NCBI GenBank assembly: GCA_963727045.1
Contig: CAVSES010000002.1
Location: forward strand, 124,001-188,000
From: Bog-1198 sp963727045
GTDB lineage: Bacteria; Pseudomonadota; Gammaproteobacteria; Steroidobacterales; Steroidobacteraceae
Direction of reading: 5' to 3'
DNA length: 64,000 bases
Below, piece by piece: positions 1-8,453 of the stretch (the first letter of the stretch is position 1; each line of letters begins with the position of its first letter). Made by a program: the position numbers and the translations under genes. The notes beneath the pieces were generated by a model, which worked only from the letters and a program-made list of their open reading frames with translations, searched no databases and was not told the DNA's origin.

Positions 1-312
1 AAAGAACCGGCGAAAGCTCGAGAGCTGCCGGGCGGTCGATCGAGGTCTCGACCCACCCTCGACACGGGCGGCGATGAAGCCCAATAATTCAATGCGCGTG
101 GCCTTGAGCAAGGCGCTGTCGCGGTCCTCCAACCAGCGCGCCAGTGCCGTGAGGTCGGCGCGATAAGCGGCCAGGGTATTCGCCGACAGCCCGCGCTCCA
201 GCCACACCGCGTCGAGAAAGCGCTGCAGGGCTGGGTCTGCTGCTTCGCGCACGGCCGGTACCGCTGCGCCCGAGGTGCGTGTATAAACCGTCCGTTTGAG
301 AGCCGTCGCCAT
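1..312 (-). CDS. xerD: Tyrosine recombinase XerD, N-terminal part (cut by window edge)
   Basis: Reading the minus strand from an ATG at 312 gives 104 residues to the window edge. They match the N-terminal SAM-like (core-binding) domain of XerC/XerD recombinases: a segment ALQRFLDAVWLERGLSANT, then LAAYRADLTALARWL and a STARQLSSFRRFF helix. XerD, with XerC, resolves chromosome dimers at dif sites. The catalytic Arg/His/Tyr domain lies outside the window. The N-terminus has about 24 extra residues before the conserved block, so a later start is possible. XerD is preferred over XerC because of the LERGLS...LAAYR wording, but the assignment rests on the N-domain only. Confidence 0.8.
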   Translation of the reverse strand, partial: MATALKRTVYTRTSGAAVPAVREAADPALQRFLDAVWLERGLSANTLAAYRADLTALARWLEDRDSALLKATRIELLGFIAARVEGGSRPRSTARQLSSFRRFF

Positions 313-430
313 AGTCTTCCGCGTGGTTGTTCGCACGAAATAGTGCCGTACGCGCTATCAGGAGCGAGTATGCGAGGGGTGCCGGCCGGTCGGCGTGACC
401 AGAATCACAATACCCTTAAGAATTAACATA

Positions 431-444
431 AGGAGAACCAGATC
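431..444 (+). promoter_or_regulatory. Shine-Dalgarno followed by a candidate ATC start for the acyltransferase
   Basis: AGGAG at 431-435 is followed after six bases by ATC at 442-444, in frame with the acyltransferase. No ATG, GTG or TTG stands at that spacing; the first GTG (466) has no ribosome binding site. This suggests a rare ATC start, or a recent loss of the ATG. Confidence 0.4.
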
Positions 445-465
445 ACAGTAAACAAGCGTGGCAGC

Positions 466-1158
466 GTGCGCAGGGCGGCGCAGCCGGTGTATACGGGCTA
501 CTGCGCGGTGGTGTTCACGTTCCTCGGCCTGACCGTGCTCGTGATCAATCTGTTCCTACCGAGCCTGCGCCGGCGCCGACAGATGGCCGGTGTGTTCTCG
601 CGGGCCTTTTTGACCGCCGCCGGCATCCCATTCGCCGTCGAGGGCCTGCATCGTCTGCCGCAGGTACCCTGCGTGGTCGTGGCCAATCATGCGAGTTATA
701 TCGACGGTCTGGTCGCCGCGGCGGCGCTGCCGCCCGATTTTGCCTTCGTCATCAAGAAAGAGATGGTGCGCGTGCCGCTCGCGGGCCTCCTGTTGCGACG
801 GCTGGGATCCCAGTTCGTCGAACGATTCAATCGGCACCGAGGCGGAGTCGATGCGCGTCGGGTGCTGAAACTCGCTGCCACGGGGCAGTCCCTGGTGTTC
901 TTCCCGGAAGGCACATTCACCGAGGTCCGCCAGGTGGGCAAGTTCCTGGGCGGCGCCTTCGCCACGGCGGCGCGCTCCGACATGCCGGTCGTCGCCATGG
1001 CGATTCACGGCACACGGGATGTTCTGCCGCCTGCGCGCCTCGCCGTCCATCGACGGCCGATACGGGTCGAAATACTCGAGGTCTTGAGCGCGGGTGACGC
1101 CAGACACCGCAGCCGCGAGCTGATTGCCCGCGCCGTTGGCGAACCGCTCGCCCCTTGA
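466..1158 (+). CDS. PlsC-like 1-acylglycerol-3-phosphate acyltransferase family protein
   Basis: Lysophospholipid acyltransferase family, expected to move an acyl chain onto a lysophosphatidic acid-type acceptor at the inner membrane. From the GTG at 466 the protein is 230 residues. A hydrophobic helix spans about 10-33. The acyltransferase block I is NHASYIDG with the HX4D dyad H75/D80, and block III is FPEGTF (146-151). The length fits the family. The true start may be the ATC at 442, which has a well-placed AGGAG and would add eight residues (TVNKRGSV follows the start). It runs divergently from xerD and stands alone; whether it is the housekeeping PlsC or a paralogue cannot be told here. 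Confidence 0.82.
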   Translation: MRRAAQPVYTGYCAVVFTFLGLTVLVINLFLPSLRRRRQMAGVFSRAFLTAAGIPFAVEGLHRLPQVPCVVVANHASYIDGLVAAAALPPDFAFVIKKEMVRVPLAGLLLRRLGSQFVERFNRHRGGVDARRVLKLAATGQSLVFFPEGTFTEVRQVGKFLGGAFATAARSDMPVVAMAIHGTRDVLPPARLAVHRRPIRVEILEVLSAGDARHRSRELIARAVGEPLAP

Positions 1159-1265
1159 ACCGAGGAGCCTGGACGAATGCGCGCCGCCTGGAGCGCTCCC
1201 AAAATCCCCGGCACGCATCGCGGCTATACTAGGCAATCGTCCCCGCACAACCATGGAACCGGCTT

Positions 1266-2447
1266 ATGAATCCTGATCCCATCGTCATTTTGGCTGCCCG
1301 CCGCACGCCGGTCGGAGCCTTTCAAGGTGCTTTCACCACGCTCACCGCTCCCCAATTGGGATCGATCGCCATCAAAGCGGCGCTCGCGGACGCCGGGGCG
1401 GCCGCGACTCAGGTGGATGAGGTCATCATGGGTTGCGTACTCGCGGCCGGCATTGGCCAGGCTCCCGCGCGTCAGGCGGCCTTGGGCGCCGGCCTCGCGC
1501 CGAGCGTGCCGGCGACCACGGTCAACAAGATGTGCGGCTCGGCCATGCGTGCAGTGATGCTGGGCGCCGACCAAATACTGGCGGGCGGCGCCAGAGTTGT
1601 CGTGGCCGGCGGCATCGAGTCCATGTCGAACGCCCCGTACCTGCTGCCCAAAGCGCGGGCGGGCTACCGGATGGGGCACCAGGAAGTGCTGGATCATATG
1701 TTCTGTGACGGTTTGCAAAGCCCCTGGGATGGGCAGCTCATGGGGTGTTTTGCGGAGGCCACCTCGGCCAGGTACGACTTCACCCGCAAGGCACAGGATG
1801 ATTTCGCGGCCGAATCGGTGCGGCGGGCGCTCGCCGCCATCGCCAGCGGCGCGTTCTCGGCCGAGATCGTTCCGGTCCCGACCAAGACTCGCAAGGGCGA
1901 GGTCGTGGTCGACAAGGATGAGACGCCCTTCACCCTCGATATCGCCAAGATTCCAACGCTCAAGCCGGCATTCAAGAAGGACGGCACGGTGACCGCGGCG
2001 AGTTCCTCGGGGATCTCGGACGGCGCCGCCGCGTTGGTATTGGCGCGTCAATCCTACGCGGCATCGCAGGGCCTCAAACCGCTTGCCAGAATTTTGGGAT
2101 ATGCCAGCTTCGCACGCGAACCTGAATGGTTCACGTTGGCGCCGGTGGGCGCCATGCAGAAGCTGCTGACGCAATTGAATTGGCAGGCCAAGGACGTCGA
2201 TTTGTATGAGATCAATGAGGCTTTTGCGGCCGTGACCATGGTGGCGATGAAGGATTTGGGCCTCGATCATGAGAAAGTGAACGTCAACGGCGGCGCGTGT
2301 GCGCTCGGGCATCCCATCGGGGCGACGGGCGCGCGGCTCATGACCACCCTGCTGTACGCGCTGCGCAACCGCGGCAAGAAGCGCGGCATGGCAAGCCTCT
2401 GCATCGGCGGCGGCGAAGCGACGGCGATCGCGATCGAACTCGTGTGA
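1266..2447 (+). CDS. Thiolase (acetyl-CoA C-acyltransferase)
   Basis: Thiolase II family, 393 residues, the usual length for the family. It cleaves 3-ketoacyl-CoA or condenses two acetyl-CoA. The nucleophilic Cys is C90 in VNKMCGSAMRA, the active-site His is H349 in GGACALGHPIGATGAR, and the second Cys is C379 in SLCIGGGEA. It overlaps the next gene (enoyl-CoA hydratase) by four bases, so the two are probably co-transcribed and act on the same acyl-CoA route. A TATACT at 1225-1230 could be a -10 element but has no convincing -35. The substrate (acetoacetyl-CoA or a longer or branched chain) cannot be fixed from sequence. Confidence 0.93.
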   Translation: MNPDPIVILAARRTPVGAFQGAFTTLTAPQLGSIAIKAALADAGAAATQVDEVIMGCVLAAGIGQAPARQAALGAGLAPSVPATTVNKMCGSAMRAVMLGADQILAGGARVVVAGGIESMSNAPYLLPKARAGYRMGHQEVLDHMFCDGLQSPWDGQLMGCFAEATSARYDFTRKAQDDFAAESVRRALAAIASGAFSAEIVPVPTKTRKGEVVVDKDETPFTLDIAKIPTLKPAFKKDGTVTAASSSGISDGAAALVLARQSYAASQGLKPLARILGYASFAREPEWFTLAPVGAMQKLLTQLNWQAKDVDLYEINEAFAAVTMVAMKDLGLDHEKVNVNGGACALGHPIGATGARLMTTLLYALRNRGKKRGMASLCIGGGEATAIAIELV

Positions 2448-3235
2448 ACGCCCCGCTTCTCACGGCGTGTGCCGCCGGCGTTGCACGAATCACGCTCAAT
2501 CGCGCCGAGAAACGCAATGCCCTTGATCGCGCGACCATCGCCGCGCTGCTGACGGAGTTGCGCCGGTGCGCGGAAGATCCTTCGGTTCGAGTGGTTGAGA
2601 TAACCGGCGCCGGCAAGACATTTTGCGCCGGAGCGGATCTCGCCGAAATGCAGGCGCAGGCGCAGGCCAGCGAAGCGGCCAATCTGGCGGATGCCCGGCA
2701 GCTCGCCACGATGCTCGCGGCCCTGGATTGCATGCCGAAGCCGACGCTGGCGCGCGTCAACGGGGACGGTTACGGCGGAGCGCTCGGACTGCTGGCCGCC
2801 TGCGACATCGTGGTGGCGGCGGACGAGGCCAGGTTTGCCTTCACGGAAGTGCGTCTGGGGATCATCCCCGCAGTCGTTTCGCCGTTTGTGCTGGGCAAGA
2901 TCGGCGCGAGCGCCGCGCGGCGATACTTCCTGAGCGCTGAGACTCTGACAGCGGCCGCGCTCAAGGAACTCGGGCTGGTGCACGAAGTGGTATCCGGCGA
3001 CCTGCTGGATTCCACCTGCACACGCATCATCGATTCGCTTCTGAGAGGCGCCCCTCGAGCTCAGGCGGAGGCCAAGGCGCTCATCCGCGATGTTGCCGCG
3101 ACCGTCGCCACGAACCGAGGCGCCGCATCGGTCGATGCCGCTGCCCGGTTGGCGCGTTTACGCGTTCAGGCGGAAGCACAGGAAGGATTCAGCGCATTTT
3201 TCGCCAAGCGCAAGCCAGCTTGGCGGCAGGACTGA
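2444..3235 (+). CDS. Enoyl-CoA hydratase/isomerase family protein, LiuC/AtuE-like
   Basis: Crotonase-fold protein of 263 residues. The start is the GTG at 2444, which overlaps the thiolase stop (GTGA). The oxyanion-hole segment is GKTFCAGADLAEM and the second conserved block is FTEVRLGIIPAVVSPFVL, keeping the Glu that equals E164 of mitochondrial hydratase. The position of E144 is Gly (GGALGLLAACDI). This pattern, and the PAVVSPFVLGKIG...AARRYFLSAE stretch, resemble methylglutaconyl-CoA or isohexenylglutaconyl-CoA hydratases (LiuC/AtuE). I infer a role in leucine or isoprenoid breakdown with the thiolase, but no carboxylase genes are nearby. Confidence 0.85.
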   Translation: MNAPLLTACAAGVARITLNRAEKRNALDRATIAALLTELRRCAEDPSVRVVEITGAGKTFCAGADLAEMQAQAQASEAANLADARQLATMLAALDCMPKPTLARVNGDGYGGALGLLAACDIVVAADEARFAFTEVRLGIIPAVVSPFVLGKIGASAARRYFLSAETLTAAALKELGLVHEVVSGDLLDSTCTRIIDSLLRGAPRAQAEAKALIRDVAATVATNRGAASVDAAARLARLRVQAEAQEGFSAFFAKRKPAWRQD

Positions 3236-3481
3236 ACCGCTCTCGAGGGTGGGGCGGGCGTCCCTGCCCAATCCATGCCCAAATCCCTTGGCCATCCTGG
3301 AAGCCGGCGTCCGTGGCCTGTCAACATGGGTGTCCCCATGAGGTAAAGCGATGTCGCTGCGAATATCCCCTCACGCCCTGTCCACCTGTTGGATGTCTCT
3401 CCGGTCATTCCTATTTATGGTCTACTATCGGCCCCCTTTTCGGGGCGTTTTGGCCGCCCCCTCTTGATTTAGGTGTCATTG
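3236..3481 (+). other. Intergenic region upstream of ETF-QO
   Basis: A 246-base gap with no credible gene. It holds a small hairpin (CATGGG 3325-3330 with CCCATG 3335-3340). TACTAT at 3423-3428 could be a -10 element, but no good -35 lies 16-18 bases upstream. A pyrimidine-rich stretch with GGCCCC/CGGGGC runs follows. AGGTG at 3471-3475 serves as ribosome binding site for the ATG at 3482. Confidence 0.4.
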
Positions 3482-5092
3482 ATGAGTGAAACCCCCCGCG
3501 ATGTCATGGAATATGAGGTTGCGATCGTCGGTGCCGGCCCCGCCGGTCTCGCTTGCGCGATTAGACTGAAACAACTGAATCCCTCCTTGAGCGTTTGTCT
3601 ACTGGAAAAGGCGGCGAGTCTGGGGGCGCATTCTTTGTCCGGCGCGGTCATGGAGCCCGGGCCGCTCGATGAGCTCATGCCCGACTGGCGTACGAATCGG
3701 CCAGCCGTGTGCGTACCGGCCGTTCGCGACGAATTCCTGTTCATGACCCGCACCAAACGTCACCGGCTGCCCACACCGCCGCAGATGGCGAATCATGGCA
3801 ACTTCATCATTTCGCTCGGGCAGCTGGTCCCCCTCCTCGGCCAGGAAGCCGAAAAGCTGGGGGTCGACGTCTTTGCGGGATTTGCGGCGGCAGAAGCCCT
3901 CTTTGACGACGCCGGAGCCGTCAAGGGAGTGCGAATCGGGGACATGGGCGTCGACAAGAGCGGCAAACCGGGTCCGAATTTCGCCTTGGGACCCGAGATT
4001 CACGCCAAAGTCACCCTGTTCGCCGAAGGGTGCCGCGGCAGCGTCTCGAAGCAATTGATCAGGCGGTACAAACTGGATGCAGGCAAGTCGCCGCAGACGT
4101 ATGGCTTGGGATTCAAAGAGTTGTGGCAGTTGCCGCCCGGGCGCGTCCACCCTGGCCTCATTCAACATACCTTGGGCTGGCCGCTCGACTCGAAGACCTA
4201 TGGCGGAAGTTTCTTGTATCATTTGGACAACGATCGCGTATACGTTGGATTCGTCGTTGGTCTCGACTATGAGGACCCTCGCTTCAAACCGTTCGAGGCC
4301 TTCCAGCAATACAAGAATCATCCTGACATCAAGAGCCTGCTGCAGGGCGGAGAGATCATCGCCGGCGGCGCGCGGACGGTGATCGAAGGCGGCTATCAAT
4401 CGATGCCGACGCTCGAGATGCCGGGCGCGATGCTCATCGGCGATGCGGGCGGCACGCTCAACACACCGAAGATCAAAGGCATCCACCAGGCGATCCGCTC
4501 CGGGATGACCGCTGCCGCGCATTTCGTCGAGAAAGGCACGGCCTCAGGGTTCGACAAGCGATGGCGCGAAGGAAAGGGCGGCCGGGAACTCTACAAGGTG
4601 CGCAATATCCGGCCGGGATTCCGCCGCGGGCTGTGGTTTGGACTCGCCAACGCAGCGCTCGAGACGGTGACCTTCGGTAAATTGCCGTGGACACTCGCCA
4701 ATCACGCCGACGATACGGCACTCAAGAGGCTGCAAGATGACGAGTCACCGGACCGTGGCTGGGGCGATCGAACGCTGCCGCCGCGCGACCGGCTGGCGTT
4801 CGTATTCTTCGCCGCGACCACGCATGACGAGAACCAGCCGGTGCATCTGCACGTGGCGGATACGACGTTGTGCGCCACCCGCTGCACGACCGAATTCGGC
4901 AATCCGTGCACCAATTTCTGCCCCGCGAACGTCTACGAAATGATCGACGACGGCAGCGGCGGAAAGAAGCTGCAGATCAACTCCTCCAACTGCGTGCACT
5001 GCAAAGCTTGCGATATCAAGGAACCTTATGCGGGACAGATCACCTGGGTGACGCCGGAGGGCGGTTCCGGCCCCAACTACCAGAGTCTCTAG
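3482..5092 (+). CDS. Electron transfer flavoprotein-ubiquinone oxidoreductase (ETF-QO)
   Basis: Membrane-associated flavo/iron-sulfur protein that takes electrons from reduced ETF, loaded by acyl-CoA dehydrogenases, and reduces ubiquinone. The protein is 536 residues from the ATG at 3482; a GTG three codons upstream is also open, but AGGTG is better spaced for the ATG. The FAD-binding motif is VAIVGAGPAGLACAIRL (GAGPAG at 17-22). Near the C-terminus CPANVYEM (C480) and CVHCKACDIKEP (C504, C507, C510) supply the four ligands of the [4Fe-4S] cluster. The length is typical. The partner etfAB genes are not in the window; the nearby thiolase/hydratase and the GcdH at 43 kb would feed this enzyme. 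Confidence 0.96.
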   Translation: MSETPRDVMEYEVAIVGAGPAGLACAIRLKQLNPSLSVCLLEKAASLGAHSLSGAVMEPGPLDELMPDWRTNRPAVCVPAVRDEFLFMTRTKRHRLPTPPQMANHGNFIISLGQLVPLLGQEAEKLGVDVFAGFAAAEALFDDAGAVKGVRIGDMGVDKSGKPGPNFALGPEIHAKVTLFAEGCRGSVSKQLIRRYKLDAGKSPQTYGLGFKELWQLPPGRVHPGLIQHTLGWPLDSKTYGGSFLYHLDNDRVYVGFVVGLDYEDPRFKPFEAFQQYKNHPDIKSLLQGGEIIAGGARTVIEGGYQSMPTLEMPGAMLIGDAGGTLNTPKIKGIHQAIRSGMTAAAHFVEKGTASGFDKRWREGKGGRELYKVRNIRPGFRRGLWFGLANAALETVTFGKLPWTLANHADDTALKRLQDDESPDRGWGDRTLPPRDRLAFVFFAATTHDENQPVHLHVADTTLCATRCTTEFGNPCTNFCPANVYEMIDDGSGGKKLQINSSNCVHCKACDIKEPYAGQITWVTPEGGSGPNYQSL

Positions 5093-5099
5093 GCTCCCA

Positions 5100-6230
5100 G
5101 TGGCCGCACCGGCCGTGACCCACTCCCCGATGTCGGTCGAGGCTACCTTAAGGGCCGAGGTGGCGGCTCACCGGCTCGAATTCGATGCGTCGCAGGTCGA
5201 TGCGGCCGTCCGCCTCGACCGCCTGAGCGCCGCCCTGGAATCTTCCAGTTCAGTCCGCGAACGGCTGCGCAGGTATTTCGATCGGCTGACCTCGGTGTCG
5301 AGCGCAGCCGTGCCGCTGCGGGGGCTCTATTTGTGGGGCGGCGTGGGGCGCGGCAAGACCATGTTGATGGACGCGTTTTACGAGGCCCTGCGGCTCCCGC
5401 GGAGGAAACGCTGCCACTACTACCGCTTCATGCGCGGAGTGCATGCGGAGCTGCGCTCCCTCAAGCGCCGCACGCAGCCCTTGGAGACCGTCGCGCAACG
5501 CCTGTCGCAGCACGCGCGCATCATCTGCCTGGATGAATTCTTCGTTGCCGACATCGCCGACGCGATGATCTTGAGCGCGCTGCTGGCCGGTCTGTTCCGC
5601 CGCGGCGTGACGCTGGTGGCGACGTCCAATACGCCGCCCGACGATCTGTACAGGGACGGATTGCAGCGCGAAAGATTCCTGCCCGCCGTCGAATTGATCA
5701 AGAAACACGTCGACGTGCTGCACCTGGACGGCGGCGTCGACCACCGCCTGCGGAAGCTGGAACAGGCGCCGACGTACCTCGACTCCGCGCGCGAGGACGC
5801 ATCCGTGCAGCTGCGCCAGCGCTTTGAGGCCCTCGCGGGCGCTTCGCTCCAGGGGCCAACGCAATTGATCGTCGAAGACCGCACCATCGCCGCCGTGGCC
5901 CGCGGCGCAGGGATGGTGTGGTTCGAGTTCAGCGAGCTCTGCGAAGGACCCCGCAGCCAGAACGACTACATAGAGCTCGCGCGCTCGTATCACACGATCT
6001 TCATCTCCAACATTCCCGAATTCACGTGGCGCAACGAGAATGCTGCACGCCGCTTCGTCATGTTGATCGACGAATTCTACGACCGCAACGTCAAGATCGT
6101 CGTTTCAGCGGCGGCGGTGCCGGCCGCGCTCTATCGCGGCGAGCGGCTGCAATTCGACTTTCAGCGCGCATCGAGCCGGCTCGTCGAAATGCAGACGCAG
6201 CACTATCTCGCCGGCCCGCACCTCCCTTGA
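5100..6230 (+). CDS. zapE: Cell division ATPase ZapE (AFG1-like)
   Basis: AFG1/LACE1-family P-loop ATPase, known in E. coli as ZapE, which binds FtsZ and affects Z-ring stability. 376 residues. Walker A is GGVGRGKT (80-87) followed by MLMDAFYEAL; Walker B is IICLDEFFVADIADAMIL (LDEF 144-147). Further family blocks are TLVATSNTPPDDLYRDGLQRERF and the C-terminal RLIDEFYDRNVK-like segment (FVMLIDEFYDRNVKIVVSA). The GTG at 5100 sits seven bases after the ETF-QO stop; an ATG at 5130 is an alternative start and fits a 366-residue protein. There is no obvious functional link with ETF-QO. Confidence 0.93.
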   Translation: MAAPAVTHSPMSVEATLRAEVAAHRLEFDASQVDAAVRLDRLSAALESSSSVRERLRRYFDRLTSVSSAAVPLRGLYLWGGVGRGKTMLMDAFYEALRLPRRKRCHYYRFMRGVHAELRSLKRRTQPLETVAQRLSQHARIICLDEFFVADIADAMILSALLAGLFRRGVTLVATSNTPPDDLYRDGLQRERFLPAVELIKKHVDVLHLDGGVDHRLRKLEQAPTYLDSAREDASVQLRQRFEALAGASLQGPTQLIVEDRTIAAVARGAGMVWFEFSELCEGPRSQNDYIELARSYHTIFISNIPEFTWRNENAARRFVMLIDEFYDRNVKIVVSAAAVPAALYRGERLQFDFQRASSRLVEMQTQHYLAGPHLP

Positions 6231-6353
6231 GCGAGTGCGGCCGCGCTTTCGAAGATTTGACAAACGCGCCGCTACTTTTGCTGTCGACGTGATGCAGTTC
6301 GGAGACGGCACGAATGAGCGACAGGGCGGAGGCAGCCCTGGCATAATTCGCGC

Positions 6354-7457
6354 ATGAAGACTGTCGCAGAGTTCAGAATTCAATACAGACAGATCTTGGG
6401 ACCCGGGGGCGAAGTCGTTGCGCCGCTGCCGCAGTTTGCGCAGGACGCAGCCGAACTGCTGCGCATGTACCGGGCCATGACGCTGGTGCGGGTGTTCGAC
6501 GCGAAGGCGGTGAACCTTCAGCGCACCGGCCAGCTGGGCACTTACCCATCGTGCCTCGGCCACGAGGCGGTGCACGTCGCCGTCGGCGCTGCAATGCTTC
6601 CCGAGGACGTGCTGGCTCCGGTGTATCGCGAATTCGGCACGCAGCTTTGGCGCGGCGTGACCATGACGGAGATATTGACGTACTGGGGCGGTGACGAATG
6701 CGGCAACGACTTTGCCGTGCCGCGCCACGACTTTGCCTGGTGCGTGCCCATCGCCACCCAGACCTTGCATGCGGCCGGCGCCGCCATGGCATTCAAGATT
6801 CTGAAATTACCGCGCTGCGCGCTGGCTTACATCGGCGACGGCGGCACATCCGAGGGCGCATTCTACGAGGCGCTCAATCTGTCGGGCTCGCGCGCGCTGC
6901 CCGTGGTCTTCGTCATCGTCAACAACGGTTGGGCCATTTCCGTTCCGACGAAGGCACAAACGGCCGCGCAGACCCTCGCGCAAAAAGCGGTGGCCGCGGG
7001 AATCCCCGGCGTGCAGGTCGATGGCAACGATGTGTTCGCGGTGCGCGCGGCGGTCGGCGAGGCGCTCGAGGCCGCCCGGCGCGGCGCGGGGCCCGCCGTG
7101 ATCGAGGCCTTGACATACCGTCTGAGCGATCACACGACGGCGGACGACGCGTCCCGGTACCGATCGGCGCAGGAAGTAAAGACTGCCTGGGCTCTCGAGC
7201 CATTGATCCGGATCCGGACATTCTTGGTCAATGCCGGATTATGGGATGCGGCCAAGGAAGAGTCCTTGATGGAAGACTGCACCATGAAGGTCGACGCGGC
7301 GGTGACCGGGTACCTGGGAAGGACGAAACCGTCGACCGACGCGATGTTCGACCATGTGTTCGCCGAATTACCGGCTCACCTGCACGAACAGCGCCTCATC
7401 GCCCGCAAATACGGCTCGACTCCGGACGGGCGCCAGAATACTCAGCCGGGCTCCTGA
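6354..7457 (+). CDS. 2-oxoacid dehydrogenase E1 component, alpha subunit
   Basis: Thiamine-diphosphate-dependent alpha subunit of a branched-chain 2-oxoacid or pyruvate dehydrogenase of the alpha2beta2 type, 367 residues. The ThDP/Mg motif runs from GDGGTSEGAFYEALN (161 onward) to VNNGWAIS (NN at 190-191). QLGTYPSCLGHEA near residue 60 is a family block. It starts a tight operon with the beta subunit (overlapping) and E2. The set would decarboxylate a 2-oxoacid and make acyl-CoA. Branched-chain substrates, which would supply iso-fatty acid primers or leucine/valine breakdown, seem more likely than pyruvate because the E1 is heterotetrameric, but this is inference. Confidence 0.93.
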   Translation: MKTVAEFRIQYRQILGPGGEVVAPLPQFAQDAAELLRMYRAMTLVRVFDAKAVNLQRTGQLGTYPSCLGHEAVHVAVGAAMLPEDVLAPVYREFGTQLWRGVTMTEILTYWGGDECGNDFAVPRHDFAWCVPIATQTLHAAGAAMAFKILKLPRCALAYIGDGGTSEGAFYEALNLSGSRALPVVFVIVNNGWAISVPTKAQTAAQTLAQKAVAAGIPGVQVDGNDVFAVRAAVGEALEAARRGAGPAVIEALTYRLSDHTTADDASRYRSAQEVKTAWALEPLIRIRTFLVNAGLWDAAKEESLMEDCTMKVDAAVTGYLGRTKPSTDAMFDHVFAELPAHLHEQRLIARKYGSTPDGRQNTQPGS

Positions 7458-7459
7458 AA

Positions 7460-8437
7460 TTGGCGAAAATAACAATGGTTGAAGCCATCGCGATGGCGCA
7501 TGGCTGGGAAATGGAGCATGACGCCAAGGTGGTGGTGATCGGACAGGATGTGGGCGCCAACGGCGGGGTGTTCCGCGCCACCGCCGGCCTGCAGGAGCGC
7601 TTCGGCCCGGATCGGGTGCAGGACACACCGCTCGCAGAAGCCACCATCGCAGGCATGTCGGTTGGAATGGCGACGCACGGTCTGAAGCCGGTGGCGGAAA
7701 TTCAGTTCATGGGATTCCTGTATCCTGCTTTGGACCAGATCGTGAACCATATGTCTCGGATGCGAAACCGCACCCGCGGCCGGCTGAGTTGTCCCGTCGT
7801 CATCCGCACACCGCACGGCGGCGGCATACACGCACCCGAGCATCATTCGGAAAGCACGGAAACCATGCTGTGCCACATCCCGGGCATACGCGTCGTATGT
7901 CCGTCCTCGCCGGTGCGCGCCTATGGGCTGTTGCTGGCGGCCATCCGCGATCCGGATCCCGTGATGTTTTTGGAACCCGTTCGCTTGTACCGGGCGATGC
8001 GGCAGGAAGTGCATGATGACGGCCAGGCGCTGCCGCTCGACGTATGCTTCGTTCTGCGCGAAGGGAGCGACGTGACCATCGTCACGTGGGGGGCGATGAC
8101 GGTGGATACTCTGCGCGCCGTCGCCGAACTCGACAAGCGTGGGATAAGCGCCGAGGTCCTCGACCTGGCCACGCTGAGCCCCATCGACATGGAGACGATC
8201 CTGGCGTCGGTCGCGAAGACCGGCCGCCTCGTCATCGTCCACGAGGCCGCCCGCAATGTCGGCGTGGGGGCCGAGATCGCGGCGCTCGTCGCGGAACACG
8301 GCCTCTACGACTTGCAGGCGCCGATCCGGCGAGTTGCCGGATTCGACACCGTCATGCCTCTGTTCCAGCTCGAACATGATTACATTCCGAGCGTGCAGCG
8401 AATCGTCGATGCGGTGGAACTGACTTTCGAAGACTAG
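7460..8437 (+). CDS. 2-oxoacid dehydrogenase E1 component, beta subunit
   Basis: Transketolase-like beta subunit, 325 residues from the TTG at 7460. That start gives the family N-terminus (M)AKITMVEAIAMA directly after the alpha-subunit stop; the first ATG is at 7475. Recognisable blocks are GEDVG-like IGQDVGANGGVFRAT, QDTPLAEATIAGMSVGMA, PVAEIQFMGFLYPALDQI and the C-terminal PIRRVAGFDTVMP. The frame is also open far upstream over the alpha gene, but that part is antisense-free shadow and is not used here. It partners with the preceding alpha subunit and the downstream E2. Confidence 0.92.
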   Translation: MAKITMVEAIAMAHGWEMEHDAKVVVIGQDVGANGGVFRATAGLQERFGPDRVQDTPLAEATIAGMSVGMATHGLKPVAEIQFMGFLYPALDQIVNHMSRMRNRTRGRLSCPVVIRTPHGGGIHAPEHHSESTETMLCHIPGIRVVCPSSPVRAYGLLLAAIRDPDPVMFLEPVRLYRAMRQEVHDDGQALPLDVCFVLREGSDVTIVTWGAMTVDTLRAVAELDKRGISAEVLDLATLSPIDMETILASVAKTGRLVIVHEAARNVGVGAEIAALVAEHGLYDLQAPIRRVAGFDTVMPLFQLEHDYIPSVQRIVDAVELTFED

Positions 8438-8453
8438 GCTCCCAGGAACCCGC

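Noticed and set aside
1202..1230. TATACT at 1225-1230 as the thiolase promoter
   Set aside because: The -10 is good but the -35 position reads AAATCC; too weak to list as a feature.
5250..5993. Long antisense open frames in GC-rich genes (here over zapE)
   Set aside because: They follow from high GC at codon position three and show no domains, signal sequences or ribosome sites.
6257..6285. TTGACA at 6257-6262 as a promoter for the E1alpha gene
   Set aside because: A perfect -35 match, but no acceptable -10 lies 15-19 bases downstream.
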